Positions 10,855-22,873 of a stretch of 64,000 nucleotides of DNA are shown piece by piece. Origin of the DNA: Escallonia rubra (lineage: Eukaryota; Streptophyta; Magnoliopsida; Escalloniales; Escalloniaceae); NCBI GenBank assembly GCA_033065855.1, contig JAVXUO010000284.1:1-64000 (forward strand), given 5' to 3'. A program made the position numbers and the translations under genes. Within the stretch, counting starts at the first letter, position 1. Every line of letters starts with the position of its first letter. The notes under the pieces are model-generated. The model searched no databases. It had not been told where the DNA came from and saw only the letters and a program-made list of their open reading frames with translations.

Positions 10855-11283
10855 GCCACGTGGCAGAAGGAGAGGGCTTCACGCGGTTGGGCCACGTGGC
10901 AGGAGCGGGGGAGGCCACGTGGCACCGCCATCGTACCAACAGGCACAATTTCCCGCGTTTGGCCACGTGGCAGGCGCGTGGTGGCCACGTGGCAGGCGCG
11001 TGGAGGCCACGCGGCAACAACCGGCGTCCTTTCACGCGGTTGGGCCACGTGGCAGACGCTGAAGAGGCCACGTGGCAACAACCGGCGCCCCTTCACGCGG
11101 TTGGGCCACGTGGCAGGCGCGGATGAGGCCACGTGGCACCGCCCAGGCGCACCTTCCCGCGTTTGGCCACGTGGCAGGCGCGTGGTGGCCACGTGGCAGG
11201 CGCGTGTAGGCCACGCGGCAACAACCGGCGTCCCTTCACGCGGTTGGGCCACGTGGCAGGCGCGGATGATGCCACGTGGCAGC
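10855..11283 (-). promoter_or_regulatory. G-box cluster, right arm (13 sites)
   Basis: Mirror of the left-arm cluster, again with 13 CACGTG cores by my count and the same two degenerate sites. It points toward the TATA box at about 10686-10696 on the minus strand. Confidence 0.85.
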
Positions 11284-11368
11284 CTTGGCTCGAATTTTTT
11301 TTTTTTTTTTTTCAGCCAATCAAAAAATTTGAAAACTTTTGTGTGGGAGCCACCCAAAATAAAAGCCA

Positions 11369-11641
11369 CCAACCGCTTGTTTTATATGCGGTTGGTTGTT
11401 TAAAAAATTGTTAAAAAAAAAAGGGGTTACCAACCGCTTCTCTTAGAAGCGGTTGGGCAAAAAAAAATTTGTCCCAACCGCGTATAAGAGAAGCGGTTGG
11501 GTGGAGTGGTTTTTTATGGTGGGGCCATGTCAAAAAAATAATCATACCCAACCGCTGTTCTTACATGCGGTTGGGCTTTTTGTGGTGGGGCCCACGAGAA
11601 AATGACACAGTACCCAACCGCTTGTCTTACAAGCGGTTGGG
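11369..11641 (-). repeat. Five CCAACCGC hairpins, right arm
   Basis: The right arm repeats the five CCAACCGC/GCGGTTGG hairpins in mirror order. The loops differ slightly from the left arm, so the stems look better kept than the loops. Confidence 0.85.
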
Positions 11642-11682
11642 TGGAGAAAATTTTTTTATCCACCGGTGGGTGTGGATCGGGC

Positions 11683-11685
<3 letters not shown>

Positions 11686-11720
<35 letters not shown>

Positions 11721-11735
11721 TATTTATTTATTTAT
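11686..11735. repeat. TA microsatellite and TTTA run
   Basis: A run of about 14 TA units is followed by TTTA repeats. With the TA run at 6734-6744 it forms the insertion site of the foldback element. Confidence 0.85.
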
Positions 11736-11744
11736 ATGATATTC

Positions 11745-12040
11745 ATGGAGGATATCGATGTGGTCGAGGTAGTACCTAATAATGTGCCCCCTCTTACGGA
11801 TCCTACTCCCATCCTTGCTAACAAATAACCTTTTCAGAAGTTAGTAAGATAGAAACGAACAGCTATCTCTGACAATCATATTGTGTACTTAGATGAGGTT
11901 AACTATAATTTGGGCATAGGAAATGATCCTACATCTTTTAAATAAGCTAATATGAGTGGGCACTCAACTTAATGGTTTGAAGCCATGAAAGATGACTTAG
12001 AGTCGATTGAAAAAAATGGAGTTAGGACTTTATTGTTCTT
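11745..12040 (+). mobile_element. Ty1/copia pol fossil fragment
   Basis: Short plus-strand motifs (SDNHIVYLDEVNYNLGIG, then WFEAMKDDLESIEKNGV) match the segment just before and at the start of the copia reverse transcriptase. Only this small piece remains, without LTRs, and it is broken. Confidence 0.65.
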
Positions 12041-12879
12041 ATGTTTAGACTATTATATTTTATTGAGAGCAGAAACATTGAGATACCAATCAGAGCTGTC
12101 CGGTATCTTTTTGATGAGGTACTGAACTGTGCAAAAAGTTCATGTCTATCCAGTTCGATGTCTCGTGATCGAGTATCTGTTTATCATTATTTGCTTTGGT
12201 GCTCGATTGTGCTAGCATGAGAGGTTGTGTGGTCTTAGTCGAATGATGTTGCTGTCCGCACAGAATTAAGTTACAACTATTGAAACGCTTGTGTTCTGTA
12301 ATTAATGTTAACGTTGTATCCTTGATATGACGATCATTGATTATTTTTTATGTTCAGTTGTAGCACGCAATAATACTTGTCAAAAAACAACTTATTACAC
12401 GTGATGCATGAGAGCAGGCAAACAAAATCCCCTGTATGGTTTTTCCCTTTTTATTAGCATAATGTCACTTTTTGGTCTGGCGTTTCTAAAAAAAATTTGA
12501 CTCTGTGGTCTTGTGCCAATCAGTGGCAGTACATGCAGGGATGTAAATGGAAATGGAAAAGATCAAGCTCAAGACGTTGGTACGAAAGTGGGTGTTACTC
12601 TTCATACCTTTGTAGAAGATCTGAGGAAATTCAGTTTCGAAGAGAGAAAACGGAGAAAGCAAAAGTGAACTATTAGTTTGTTTTGGTTGGGGGGTTAGGG
12701 AAGTGGGGCATCGGTGACTTCCGGGCGCAGTTATTTTGTGCAATTACGGACTATCAAAGGATGAACCCTACAGAAACTAATCCAGGAAACAAGCCTGCAC
12801 TGCTGAATAAGAGCTAGAAGGTAGAGGTCAAAGATGAAGCCTAAAACAGACTCCGCTGAGTGGGCATGTGTTTCTTCCT
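12041..12879. other. Unassigned DNA with one exon-like stretch
   Basis: After a TTTAG acceptor-like site, 12044-12200 on the plus strand stays open (SRNIEIPIRAVRYLFDEV and on) and could be a terminal exon from an unrecognised gene. Nothing else was identified. Confidence 0.3.
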
Positions 12880-13478
12880 TTTTCGTTAAGATTTGAGGAG
12901 CCTGAAACAGACTTGTGCAAGGTGGACGTGGGTATCTCAGTTTTCTTACATTTAAAGGTCAAAGTGGGGATCATGGCTTTCTCATATAGACGAACGGCGT
13001 GGAAGGCTCTTTGTGGACAAGTGCAACAAGTATCCTGGGGTTTCCCTCTTTGCCTGGAGTTTCGTAGATCAGAATACAAAATCAGTTTTAGCAACGGAGG
13101 ATACCGAAGGAACAAATAGTTTCAAGATTTTGGCTGCCGACGGAATTTGAAGAACATAGAATGCATGATCGATTCACATACATAAAGGATATGTTCTACT
13201 TCCCGGGATTTATCAAAACAAAAGAGCTGATGAGGCAAGCAGGTTCCATAAAGTCTTCAATGTGGTCATGATTCCAGGCTATGGGTTTTAAGGAGTCGAT
13301 TCAAGTCAACCCTTTTTTTGGCGTCCAAAAGTTGACATTTTTCTTTTTAGTTGGGCAAATATCACTAATAAGACGTAAAAATTACAACCTAAAGTTGATA
13401 CCCGAATAAATACTCGCAAAAAAAACAAGAGACATTGCATTCAAACGAACAACACTTTTTTAGCGTTATTAAATAAAA
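12880..13478. repeat. Duplicated host segment A, left part
   Basis: This matches 54371-54717 plus 55935-56190 by eye (shared landmarks: AGACGAACGGCG, GACAAGTGCAACAAGTATCC, ACATACATAAAGGAT, GGCGTCCAAAA). The last about 60 bp belong to a MITE half (see 35668). It is cut at 13478 by the CACTA element and resumes at 27836. No coding potential was recognised. Confidence 0.8.
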
Positions 13479-13785
13479 CACTACAAGAAAACAGGTTTTT
13501 AGTGACGGAATTGATTCCGTCACTAAAATTCCGTCACCTAAAAGGCTTTTAGTGACGGAATTTGCCCGTTACTAAAATTCCGTCACCTAAACTAACCAAT
13601 GTTAAGAAAACAGGTTTTTAGTGCGGAATTTGGCTCCGTCACTAAAATTTCGTCACCTAAAAGGCTTTTAGTGACGGAATTTGTTCCGTCACTAAAATTC
13701 CGTCACCTAAACTAACCAATATTAAGAAAACAAGTTTTTAGTGACGGAATTGGCTCCGTCACTAAAATTCCATCACCTAACACTA
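13479..13785 (+). repeat. CACTA left terminal and subterminal repeats
   Basis: About three direct modules of roughly 117 bp (from about 13494, 13612 and 13732) each contain facing TTTAGTGACGGAA and TTCCGTCACTAAAA motifs, so each can fold into a hairpin. Confidence 0.85.
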
Positions 13786-14577
13786 ATAATTCTAATTATT
13801 TTTTGAGTTTTGGAGAAAACCCCCAAATGTATAATTTAGGGCTTTTTTTTTCTTTTCATTTCCCTCCATCTCTTTGAGCTCCCGCCACCTCCCTTTCTCC
13901 CAAAGTTCTCACCGCCGCCCCCTCCCTTTCTCCCCATTCCGTCATCGTCGGCCAAGGGCGGAGCCCGGAGCCACGACAGTCGACAGCCAGGAAGCCCGAA
14001 GCCACGACGAGACGGCGAACGACGAGCGGCGAGTAGCTGGGTCTGAGCGATTCGCGAGTCGCGACAGCTCGTTGGGATCTAGATCAGTAGATCTACGGTC
14101 GACGGACGACCACCTCTATTGACGGACGGCCACCTTTGCTGATGCCGGCCGCTGCTACCGCTACACGCCGACGGACGGCCACCTCTGCTGCATCTTGTTT
14201 ATTCTGAAGAAGAAGACCTCCGTGGCTCTGTCCTCCGGTCACTCCACTCCACCGGACCACCGGCGCTAACGGCTCTGAGCTCCCAGTCTTCTTCGGTCTT
14301 CACCACCGGTGGGCGAATCGACGACAAATGTATGTTTCGAATTCTGATTACTTTATTTTTTCCACTGTTCGCCACTGATCTTGCCAATTACCGTGATGCA
14401 TCTCTACAACTCTGTAACTCATTATTGTAATCAACTAATCATTACGGTCTAAACCTTCAACACCTACAAATCCGAAATAGAAATTCAATAATTTAAGGTT
14501 TGAATCTGTTAGAGTTGAAAAGACCAAAATAAAGTGGATATTGATTATTGATTATCTGAGTTCTGAATTGATTGAAG
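13786..14577 (+). other. CACTA interior, left part
   Basis: A GC-rich stretch with repeated GACGGACGGCCACCT motifs (about 14098-14190) and Ser/Arg-rich open frames. It resembles the leader region of a former transposase gene. No domain was recognised. Confidence 0.5.
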
Positions 14578-15951
14578 AATCCTAAAAAGACTCTGACTTT
14601 ATCAGCTCAGATTGATATAAGGATCCTATAAGTAGACCTGGCAAACGGGTATACCCGTCGGATTCGGGTAAAATCCGATCGGGTCCGGATAAAAACGGAT
14701 CGGGTATATTTTACCCGATTTTTCCCGGGTAGGCTTTTTTAAAACCCGTACCCTACCCTTGCGGGTAGGGTATTACCTGTGGGTAAAATATTAATTAATT
14801 AATTAATTTTTCTTTAATAAAACAATTTTTAATTACATCATTTTGTCATTTTTAATAGCCAATTCATTCTTCAATCTTTCGTATCTTTCTTCTCCTCAAA
14901 ATTCATAACACAACAAACAATCTGCACATCTACACAACCACCATCAAGATCTCCACTGAAAGTTAAACAATAATCCACCATTCATATATACATCTACCGA
15001 ACAAATTAATAAACGAATACATACAAATTACAAAGAAATAACAAAATCATTCATACCCGGCGTTTGATACATTCTAATTAGTTTAAAACAAAATTCATAA
15101 CACAACTAAAAACATCAACAGGGGTTGAAAAAGTAGAGCGGTTGAAGTGGCCGGCGGCAGATCTGCGGATGAAGTGGCCGGCGGCAGATCTGCGGTTGAA
15201 GTGGCCGGCGTTGACGGTGTCTGTGGTAGTAGATCTGCGGAGGTGCACTGACGGCGGTAGTGATCATGCGGACAAAGCGACGGCGGCGGAGGCTAAGATC
15301 TTGTGGACTATGGACTATGGACTATGGAGTCAAGGTGGTGGTGCCCGGCGCGTGGGTTTGGCGTGGGGTGGAAGGTCTGCGAGTGTGGCCATGTGGGAGA
15401 GAGTGAGAGAAAAAGAGAAAGAAAACGGCGACATGCAAAAAAAAAGAATGAAGTGAGAATGGCAAGAAACCCTAAAAGCATTATATAGCACAAAAACCCC
15501 GGGTAATACGGGTAACTCGTATCCGACCCGAACCGATCCGAAAATTACGGGTCGATTCGGGTACGGGGTCTAATTTCAACGGTTCTCTTATATATGTACC
15601 CGTACCTGGCCTTTTTGAGCGGGTACCGGTAGACCCGCGGGTTCGGATAATATTTTGCCAAGTCTACCTCTAAGATCCTAATTGGATTCTAATTAGAGTT
15701 GGTCAAAGCTCAGTCCTACTAGGATTCCTCCTTCTACCACTATATAAAGGGGTCATGCCCCTCAGGTAAACCTAAGCTCACACATATACACATTGTGTCT
15801 TTATTGCTTCTCAGAGTTCTACATCGTTAGCCTTCTCTGACTTAAGCATCGGAGCGTTCCCCCGCCGGAACCCCACCCGGCGGTCACTCCGTGTTCTCTT
15901 TTGCAGGCCTGATTTCTGGTGCTGTTCCCGATCCAGTTTTTAGCTGCAACA
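14578..15951 (+). repeat. 5' LTR of Tat element, interrupted by hAT insertion
   Basis: Matches 26101-26432 once the insert 14633-15666 is set aside. It contains the TATA motif ACTATATAAAGGGG (about 15740) and ends in GCTGCAACA. Confidence 0.85.
14633..15666. mobile_element. Non-autonomous hAT element within the LTR
   Basis: The ends are TAGACCTGGCAAACGGGT and, inverted, TTTTGCCAAGTCTA. The flanking 8 bp are CCTATAAG and CCTCTAAG, an 8 bp target duplication with one difference; the uninterrupted 3' LTR confirms the site. Subterminal regions are full of CGGGTA and ACCCGT motifs. The interior has a short tandem repeat of GAAGTGGCCGGCGGCAGAT (15142-15210) and ACTATGG repeats (15307-15327). No transposase. 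It is the youngest layer of the nest. Confidence 0.88.
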
Positions 15952-15985
15952 GATTGGCGCCATCCGTGGGACCCCTACAGGGAAC

Positions 15986-17640
15986 ATGGCTAACCACTCT
16001 TCTTCCAATGACTCTTCACAGAATCTTTCCCAGAATCATCATGCGCGAACTAGCGACTCTCGTCGACCAGGTCATTCTCATGATCAGCGCTCGACCCCTT
16101 TGCACCGTCGTCGCACCAGTTCTTCTGAAGATAATTACGTCAACGTAACATCTGCTACTCCCGAATCAGAAACTAGACCTCGGAGAAACAAATCTCCAAC
16201 GTCTACTCTGAAAAACGGTGACCTTCGCCATCGCCTGAACCGTCAGCTATTCAAAGCACCACATGATAACCTTACCAAGGAAATCCACGAACTGAAGGAT
16301 GTTGTAAACACTCTTCAGCGAAAGCTTGACGTGGCAGCGGCTCCACAATCCACTCACCATTCCCATCTTGATCCTAGCGACCTTCGTCTTCGACTCACCT
16401 CCAGATCAAGCTACGGCCGCAAGTATCAATCAACGGCCGATCCAACTTATAATCCTAGAGAAAAGAGCAGAAATCACATGACCAGAAGTGGATCATGCTA
16501 TCGACGAGATCCATCAGTCGAAGGCAGTACCAACTCATCTCCCCGGCGAGTCGCAAAAGCTGAAACTCCTCGAAGATCTATCCACAGGAAGGCAACGTCT
16601 GAGTTTCGTTCCCAAGAACGAAACTCCTGGAAGATAGTACCTAGAAATCGTTCTCCAGAACGATCTCTCCCAAGGGAAGAATCTGGATATCCGTTATCCG
16701 AAACTATTGAGAAAGCAAAGCTACCTCCCAACTTCCGAATGCCTCAGTGCGACCATTATGACGGGACGGGAGATCCTGGAGAACATGTTTATCAATTTGA
16801 AACCAACATGTTACTCCTCCAAGTTTCGGATGCTGTCATGTGTAGAGCCTTTCCCACTACTCTCAGAAAAGCTGCACATGCATGGTTCAAATCTCTAAAA
16901 CCAAGATCAATCTATTCCTTCAGCCAATTATCGGATCTCTTCCGAAAGCACTTTGTAAGCAGTCGCTCCCGAAGAAAAAACTCGGCGAGCCTGCTTAACA
17001 TTGTGCAGGAGAAAAAATAATCTTTGGCTTGTTTCCTTGGACGATTCAACACAGCGACTTTGGAGATTGATAATCTAGACGAGTCTGTGAAATACACCGC
17101 CTTTCTCCGCGGTCTCCGTCCGACATCCAAGTTTGCCTTCTCTGTGAACAAAAGTCCTCCAGGCAATATGAGAGCCCTACTTGAGAAGGCAAACAAATAT
17201 ATTCAAGCTGAAGAATACCTGGAGACACACAGAGGGCGACATGGAGAAGAAAAGGAAAACACGAAGAAACGATCTCGAGAAATAACTCCCCAAGGAGGAA
17301 AGTCAGTAAAACGATCTAAACCGGATGAGCGACATCTGAAAGATCCGTTTGCTTCGAAAGATCTCACACCCCTTAACGCCAAACCATCTCAGATTCTCCA
17401 CGAGATCAAGGACAATCAAGCTCTCCAGTGGCCAGATAAGATGAGATCCCGGCCAAATAAAAGGAACAAAGATTTATGGTGTCACTTCCACAAAGATCAT
17501 GGCCATGCAACTGATAACTGCGGGTCGCTTAAAGCAGCAATTGAGGCCCTTATCAAGCGTGGTCAGTTGAGAAAGTTCGTTGCTCCAAGGGAAGGACGAC
17601 AACAGACACCCCCGGCCGCAAAAGAAAGAGAAGATTGAGA
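15986..17640 (+). pseudogene. gag region of Tat element
   Basis: A basic, Arg/Ser-rich N-terminal half is followed by a retrotransposon gag domain (HYDGTGDPGEHVYQFETNM, later AHAWFKSLKP) and a zinc-knuckle-like CHFHKDHGHATDNC motif. In living relatives this is the capsid-like protein. It is a fossil and is broken. Confidence 0.9.
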
Positions 17641-17679
17641 AGAGAATGCAGGTATAATCAACACTATATCTGGGGGATT

Positions 17680-20600
17680 GGCTGCAGGAGGATCATCTGG
17701 ACAAGCTCGAAAAGCATACGCTAGAGAAATGTGCATAACGAGTCAACCCCCATGTAAAAAGCAGAAGGCAATACCCGCAGCGACGATCACCTTCTCTGAT
17801 GAAGATTCGAAGGACGTAAAAACTCCTCATGATGATCCGTTAGTCATCACCATAAAGGCCGGGAACTTCGACATGAAACGCGTCCTGATCGATAACGGAA
17901 GTTCTGCGGAAGTCTTATTTTACGATGCATTCAAGAAGATGAACATTCCAACGGACCATCTCCGAAAGATGGATACACCGTTGTATGGATTCTCCAATCA
18001 TCCAGTTGCAGTCGAAGGTATTATCGCACTCCCGGTTGCGATTGGCACACCTCCGACACAAGCCAACTTCATGCTTGATTTTGTGGTGGTAAAGGTCCCC
18101 TCAGCATACAACGCAATATTGGGGCGACCAGCGCTCAATCAGTTTCAGGCTGTAGTGTCAACTTATCACCTCAAAATGAAATTCCCCACAGAGCACGGGA
18201 TTGGAGAGGTGAAAGGCGACCAAACTACAGCTCGCCAGTGCTACGTAACTTCATGCCGATCAAAAAGCAAGGAAGCACTCATTATAGACGACCTCCGGGA
18301 AGATACAAGGATACAAAGGGGAGAACCAGTTGAAGACCTTATCAGCATTGAAGTATATCCCGGGGAAGAAAGCAAGACGGTTCGGATAGGATCAAATCTT
18401 AAGGAAAACACCAAACTCGAGCTGGTGAACCTATTAAGAACCTATGCGGATATTTTTGCATGGACAGCCGCAGACATGCCTGGAATTGATCCTGAAGTCA
18501 TTACCCATAGGCTGAATGTTGATCCATCCAAAAAATCTGTCAAGCAGAAGAAGAGGACTTTTGCACCAGAGAGACAGGAGAAGATTGAAGAAGAAGTAGA
18601 TAAACTCCTAACGGCCAACTTCATTGAAGAGGTCCACTACCCAGATTGGATCGCCAATGTAGTCATGGTTCCTAAATCAGGCGACAGATGGCGGATATGT
18701 ATCGATTACACGGATCTCAACAAAGCATGCCCGAAGGACAGCTACCCACTCCCAAGAATAGATCTTCTTATCGACTCTACGTCGGGCCATGAACTGCTTA
18801 GTTTCATGGATGCATATTCTGGTTATAACCAGATTATGATGCACAAAGACGACGTCTCCAAAACTTCGTTCATCACAGAGAGAGGGTTGTACTGCTACAA
18901 AGTGATGCCCTTTGGACTCAAGAATGCAGGAGCAACGTACCAGCGTCTGGTGAACATGATATTTCGAGACTTGATTGGGAAGAACATGGAAGTTTATGTC
19001 GACGATATGCTCGTCAAAAGCATAAAGTCTGAATTCCATGCCAAAGACTTGAAAGAAACTTTTGACATCCTTCGAAAGTATATATAGAATGAAGCTAAAT
19101 CCACTCAAATGCGCTTTCAGAGTCGCATCAGGAAAGTTTTTGGGATTTATAGTTTCTCAACGAGGGATCGAAGCGAACCCAGAGAAGATCAAGGCTATCC
19201 AAAGCATAACAAACAAAAAAATAGTCAAGCAAGTACAAGAGTTGACGGGAAGGGTTGCAGCCTTGGGAAGGTTCATGGCCCGATCAGCTGAACGATGCTT
19301 GCCATTCTTCAAAGCTATCAGAAAAGCAAAAAGTTTCACTTGGACAGATGGCTGCCAGGAGTCGTTTGAAGAACTCAAAACTTATTTAAGTTCTCCACCC
19401 CTACTTTCAAAACCACTTTCAGGTGAAGACTTATTCCTATACCTCTCAGTCACAGACGTCGCAGTCAGTACTGTTCTAATTAAAGAAGAAGATGGAGTTC
19501 AGAAACCCATCTACTACATTAGCAAAGTCTTGCAAGATGTAGAGACCAGATACCCGAAGATCGACAAGATCGCACTAGCCCTTATCATATCGGCCAGGCG
19601 TCTTCGACCATACTTCCAGTCTCATACTATTATTGTACTGACGGACCAACCACTTAGAAAAGTTTTACTGAGCCCAGAGGCTTCAGGAAGACTAGTCAAT
19701 TGGTCCGTAGAATTGGGGGAATTTGACATCCAATACAAACCTCGTACTGCAATCAAAGCTCAAGCCTTGGCCGACTTCATTGTAGAGTGTACACTACCTG
19801 AAGACCCTCCTCAATTAGTAATTTCAGAGGTTCCAGATCATTGGAATCTTTATGTAGACGGTTCTTCAGCTATTGGCAGTAGCGGAGCGGGGATTATTCT
19901 TATAAGTCCAGAAGGATTTACTATCGAATACGCACTCCGCTTCGGTTTTCAAGCCTCGAATAACGAAGCAGAGTATGAGGCCCTTCTTGCGGGGATAAGG
20001 TTAGCACACGCCTTAAAGGTGGACTCCCTATCAGTTCATAGTGATTCACAACTGGTGGTCAATCACGTCCTGGGAGATTATGAAGCCAGAGATGAAAGAA
20101 TGGCTCAATATCTCGACTTAGTTAAAACTTCAGCGGTGAAGTTTTAAAATTTCACCATTCGCCAGATCCCCCGGGATCAGAATACTCAGGCAGATGCATT
20201 ATCAAGGCTCGCCTCCATTGAAGAAATTGATGTCCGACGACCGATATACCTTGAGTTCCTCAAGGACCGCAGTATCACTTCTCAAGCTAATGTTGAAGTA
20301 ATAGATCAAGAACCCTGTTGGATGGACACAATCATCAAATACCTGTCCACGGGCGAATTACCAAGTACAAGACACGAAGCCAGAAATCTTCGTGTCAAAG
20401 CTGCACGGTATGCTTTAGTAGAAGGGACTTTATACAAGAAATCGTTCAGCCTTCCTTACCTCAGATGTCTATGTCCATCAGAATCCCTTTACGCATTACA
20501 AGAAGTTCATGAAGGGATATGTGGCCAACATCTTGGAGGGAGAACATTGGCACAGAAAATCCTAAGGCAAGGATACTACTGGCCTGCGATGCAGAAAGAC

Positions 20601-21560
20601 GCGATTGACTTCACTCGAAGATGTGATAGATGTCAGAAATTCGCGCCGGTTTCTCATACATCGGTTGTTCCTTTGGCCTCAATTGTTTCTCCAATCCCCT
20701 TTGCTGTTTGGGGAATGGATCTTTTGGGACCTTTTCCCATGGCGACTGGACAACGACGATTTGTAATCGTGACAATAGACTACTTCACCAAATGGACTGA
20801 AGCAGAATCTTTGGCAACCATTACTTCAGCCAAGTGTGAAGAGTTCTTCTGGAAAAATGTCGTCTGCCGCTTTGGAGTACCAAGGGCCTTGATCGTTGAT
20901 AATGGAAAGCAATTTGACAACAACAACTTTCGAACCTTTTGTACGAATCTATCAATTGATTTAAGATTTACTTCTGTAGCTCATCCACAATCCAACGGAC
21001 AGACTGAAAACATGAATCGAATCATCCTACAAGGATTGAAGAAGAAGCTAGACGAAGCTAAAGGCGCATGGGTGGATGAACTCCCCAAAGTGTTGTGGGC
21101 TTATCGAACAACCCCACATTCAGTCACAGGGGAAACACCATTCTTACTCTGCTATGGAACGGAAGTAATGTTACCAGTGGAGATAGGAATTCCAACAATA
21201 CGGGCCATACACTTCAACGAACTAAACAACGAAGATGGACTCCGAGCAAATCTTGATTTGGTAGAAGAAGCTTGAACTCAAGCCCATGCACGATCTGTCG
21301 TCATAAAACAACGAGTGGCACGATATTACAATCAGAGAGTCCGATCCAAGCAGCTCAACGAGGGAGATTTGGTCCTTCGCAAACTAGAAGTTTCCGATCC
21401 GAAGGCAGCGACGGGAAAGTTATCTCCAAACTGGGAAGGACCCTACCATGTTATAAAGGTGCTGATTCCGTGTGCCTACGCACTAGGGACACTTTCTGGA
21501 GAATCCATCCCTCGTACTTGGAATGCTGAGAACTTGCGCAGATATTACCAGTAGTGTCTC
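17680..21560 (+). pseudogene. pol region of Tat element
   Basis: In order: aspartic protease (VLIDNGSSAEVLFYDAF), reverse transcriptase (WRICIDYTDLNKACPKD, YVDDMLVKS), RNase H (LYVDGSSAIGSSGAGI, HSDSQLVVNHV), and integrase with HHCC finger (CDRCQKFAP), catalytic core (MDLLGPFP, VDNGKQFDN, HPQSNGQTE) and C-terminal part. This is standard Ty3/gypsy order. It is a fossil with several breaks. Confidence 0.93.
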
Positions 21561-21745
21561 GGCATGAGCCAAAACACTTCCTTTTTTGGGGGGTAAGGGG
21601 CACAGACCTTATCAGAACTCCAACATCTTAAAAATAATCTTTAGCAGATTGTTTCGAATAAATGGGTTGTTAAGCAATCCAATGTAAACTTCAGTTTTTA
21701 CTCTAGTAATAAAGTTGTTCTTTCTAAGTATTGTTGTAATAGAAG

Positions 21746-22530
21746 CTTAGCCAGAACATTCAGTCCGAACAGAATGATGGCCGAGCACTCTGCCCGAACA
21801 GAGTGACAAGCTTAGCCAGAACATTCTGTCCGAACAGAGTGACGGCCGAACGCTCTGCCCGAACAGAGCGACAAGCTTAGCCAAAACATTATGTCCGAAC
21901 AGGGTGACGGCCGAACACTTTGCCCGAACAGAGTGACAAGCATAGCCAAAACATTCTGCCCGAACAGGGTGACGGCCGAACACTCTGTCTGAACAGAGTG
22001 ACAAGCTTAGCCAACACATTCTGTCCGAACAGAGTGACGGCCGAACACTCTGCCCGAACAGAGTGACAAGCATAGCCAAAACATTATGTCCGAACCGAGT
22101 GATGGCTGAACACTATGCCAGAACAGAGTGATAAGCATAGCCAAAACATTCTGTCCGAACAGAATGACGGCCGATCACTCTACCCGAACAGAGTGACAAG
22201 CTTAGCCAAAACATTCTGTCCGAACAGAGTGACGGCCGAGCACTCTGCCCGAACAGAGTGACGAGCTTAGCCAAAACATCCTGTCCGAACAGAGCGACGG
22301 CCGAGCACTATGCCCGAACAGAGTGACGAGCTTAGCCAAAACATACTATCCGAACAGAGTGACGGCCGAACGCTCTGCCCGAACAGAGCGACAAGCTTAG
22401 CCAAAACATTATGTCCGAACAGAGTGACGGCCGAGCACTTTGCCCGAACAGAGTAAGAAATTTGAACCAAAACATTCTGTTTAAACAGAGTGATGGCCGA
22501 GCACTCTGCCCGAACAGAGTGTATAACTCT
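21746..22530. repeat. 66 bp palindromic tandem array after pol
   Basis: About eleven units of about 66 bp, each with GCTTAGCC and one or two palindromes of the form CACTCTGCCCGAACAGAGTG. Some units carry small changes. The array lies between pol and the 3' end of the antisense gene. Confidence 0.92.
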
Positions 22531-22873
22531 TGAGTTTTCAAAATACAAGAGAAGCCAGACGGATTAGCTACAGATCTAAGTTCGTGAAGAAACAAAAGTT
22601 AATGGGGGCATCGTCACTCCACCAAAACTTTTGCATCTTCGAAATATGGGCCGAGCGAGGGTGCTTGACCTCTTTGCCGACTCTTTAAGTGACGATTAAA
22701 GGGTTTGAGTCAAAGTAAAAATGAATAATACTGTGTGAATGGTAAAACACAAAACCATGAGAAACACATAGTAAAAGCAAATTACTGTAAAATTAAAGAT
22801 AGAGTTTTACATATAAGCCCTTAAGAGGGCATTGAAAACCTGTCTCAACAAAACAAAGAGGCTAGCTACAAGT

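Larger units (their letters stand above)
6745..11685. mobile_element. Foldback element with long inverted arms (MULE-like?)
   Basis: The first bases (GGGGCCCGATCCACACCC) return as their reverse complement at 11668-11685, and the mirror image continues for about 1.38 kb on each side (6745-8125 and 10298-11685). The middle is an array of 322 bp repeats. Both flanks are runs of TA, so a 9 bp target duplication TATATATAT, as MULEs make, is compatible but not provable. No transposase was found, so it must be moved in trans. The layout resembles Foldback/FARE-type elements, whose arms are modular and repetitive. Arm modules from the outside in: five CCAACCGC hairpins, a G-box cluster, a pyrimidine-rich TATA promoter, a leader with a splice donor, then part of a 322 bp unit. 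The superfamily is uncertain. Confidence 0.85.
10298..11685 (-). repeat. Right inverted arm of foldback element
   Basis: Mirror of the left arm. Here the partial 322 bp unit (10298-10440) is in the same orientation as the array, so the array is continuous with this arm and inverted relative to the left one. Confidence 0.9.

Noticed and set aside
10611-11403. A 253-codon frame and its shadows in the right foldback arm
   Set aside because: Mirror of the left-arm case; repeat-driven, no start context and no conserved protein.
21746-22530. CRISPR-like regular repeats
   Set aside because: Units are directly contiguous with no unique spacers, in a plant retrotransposon.
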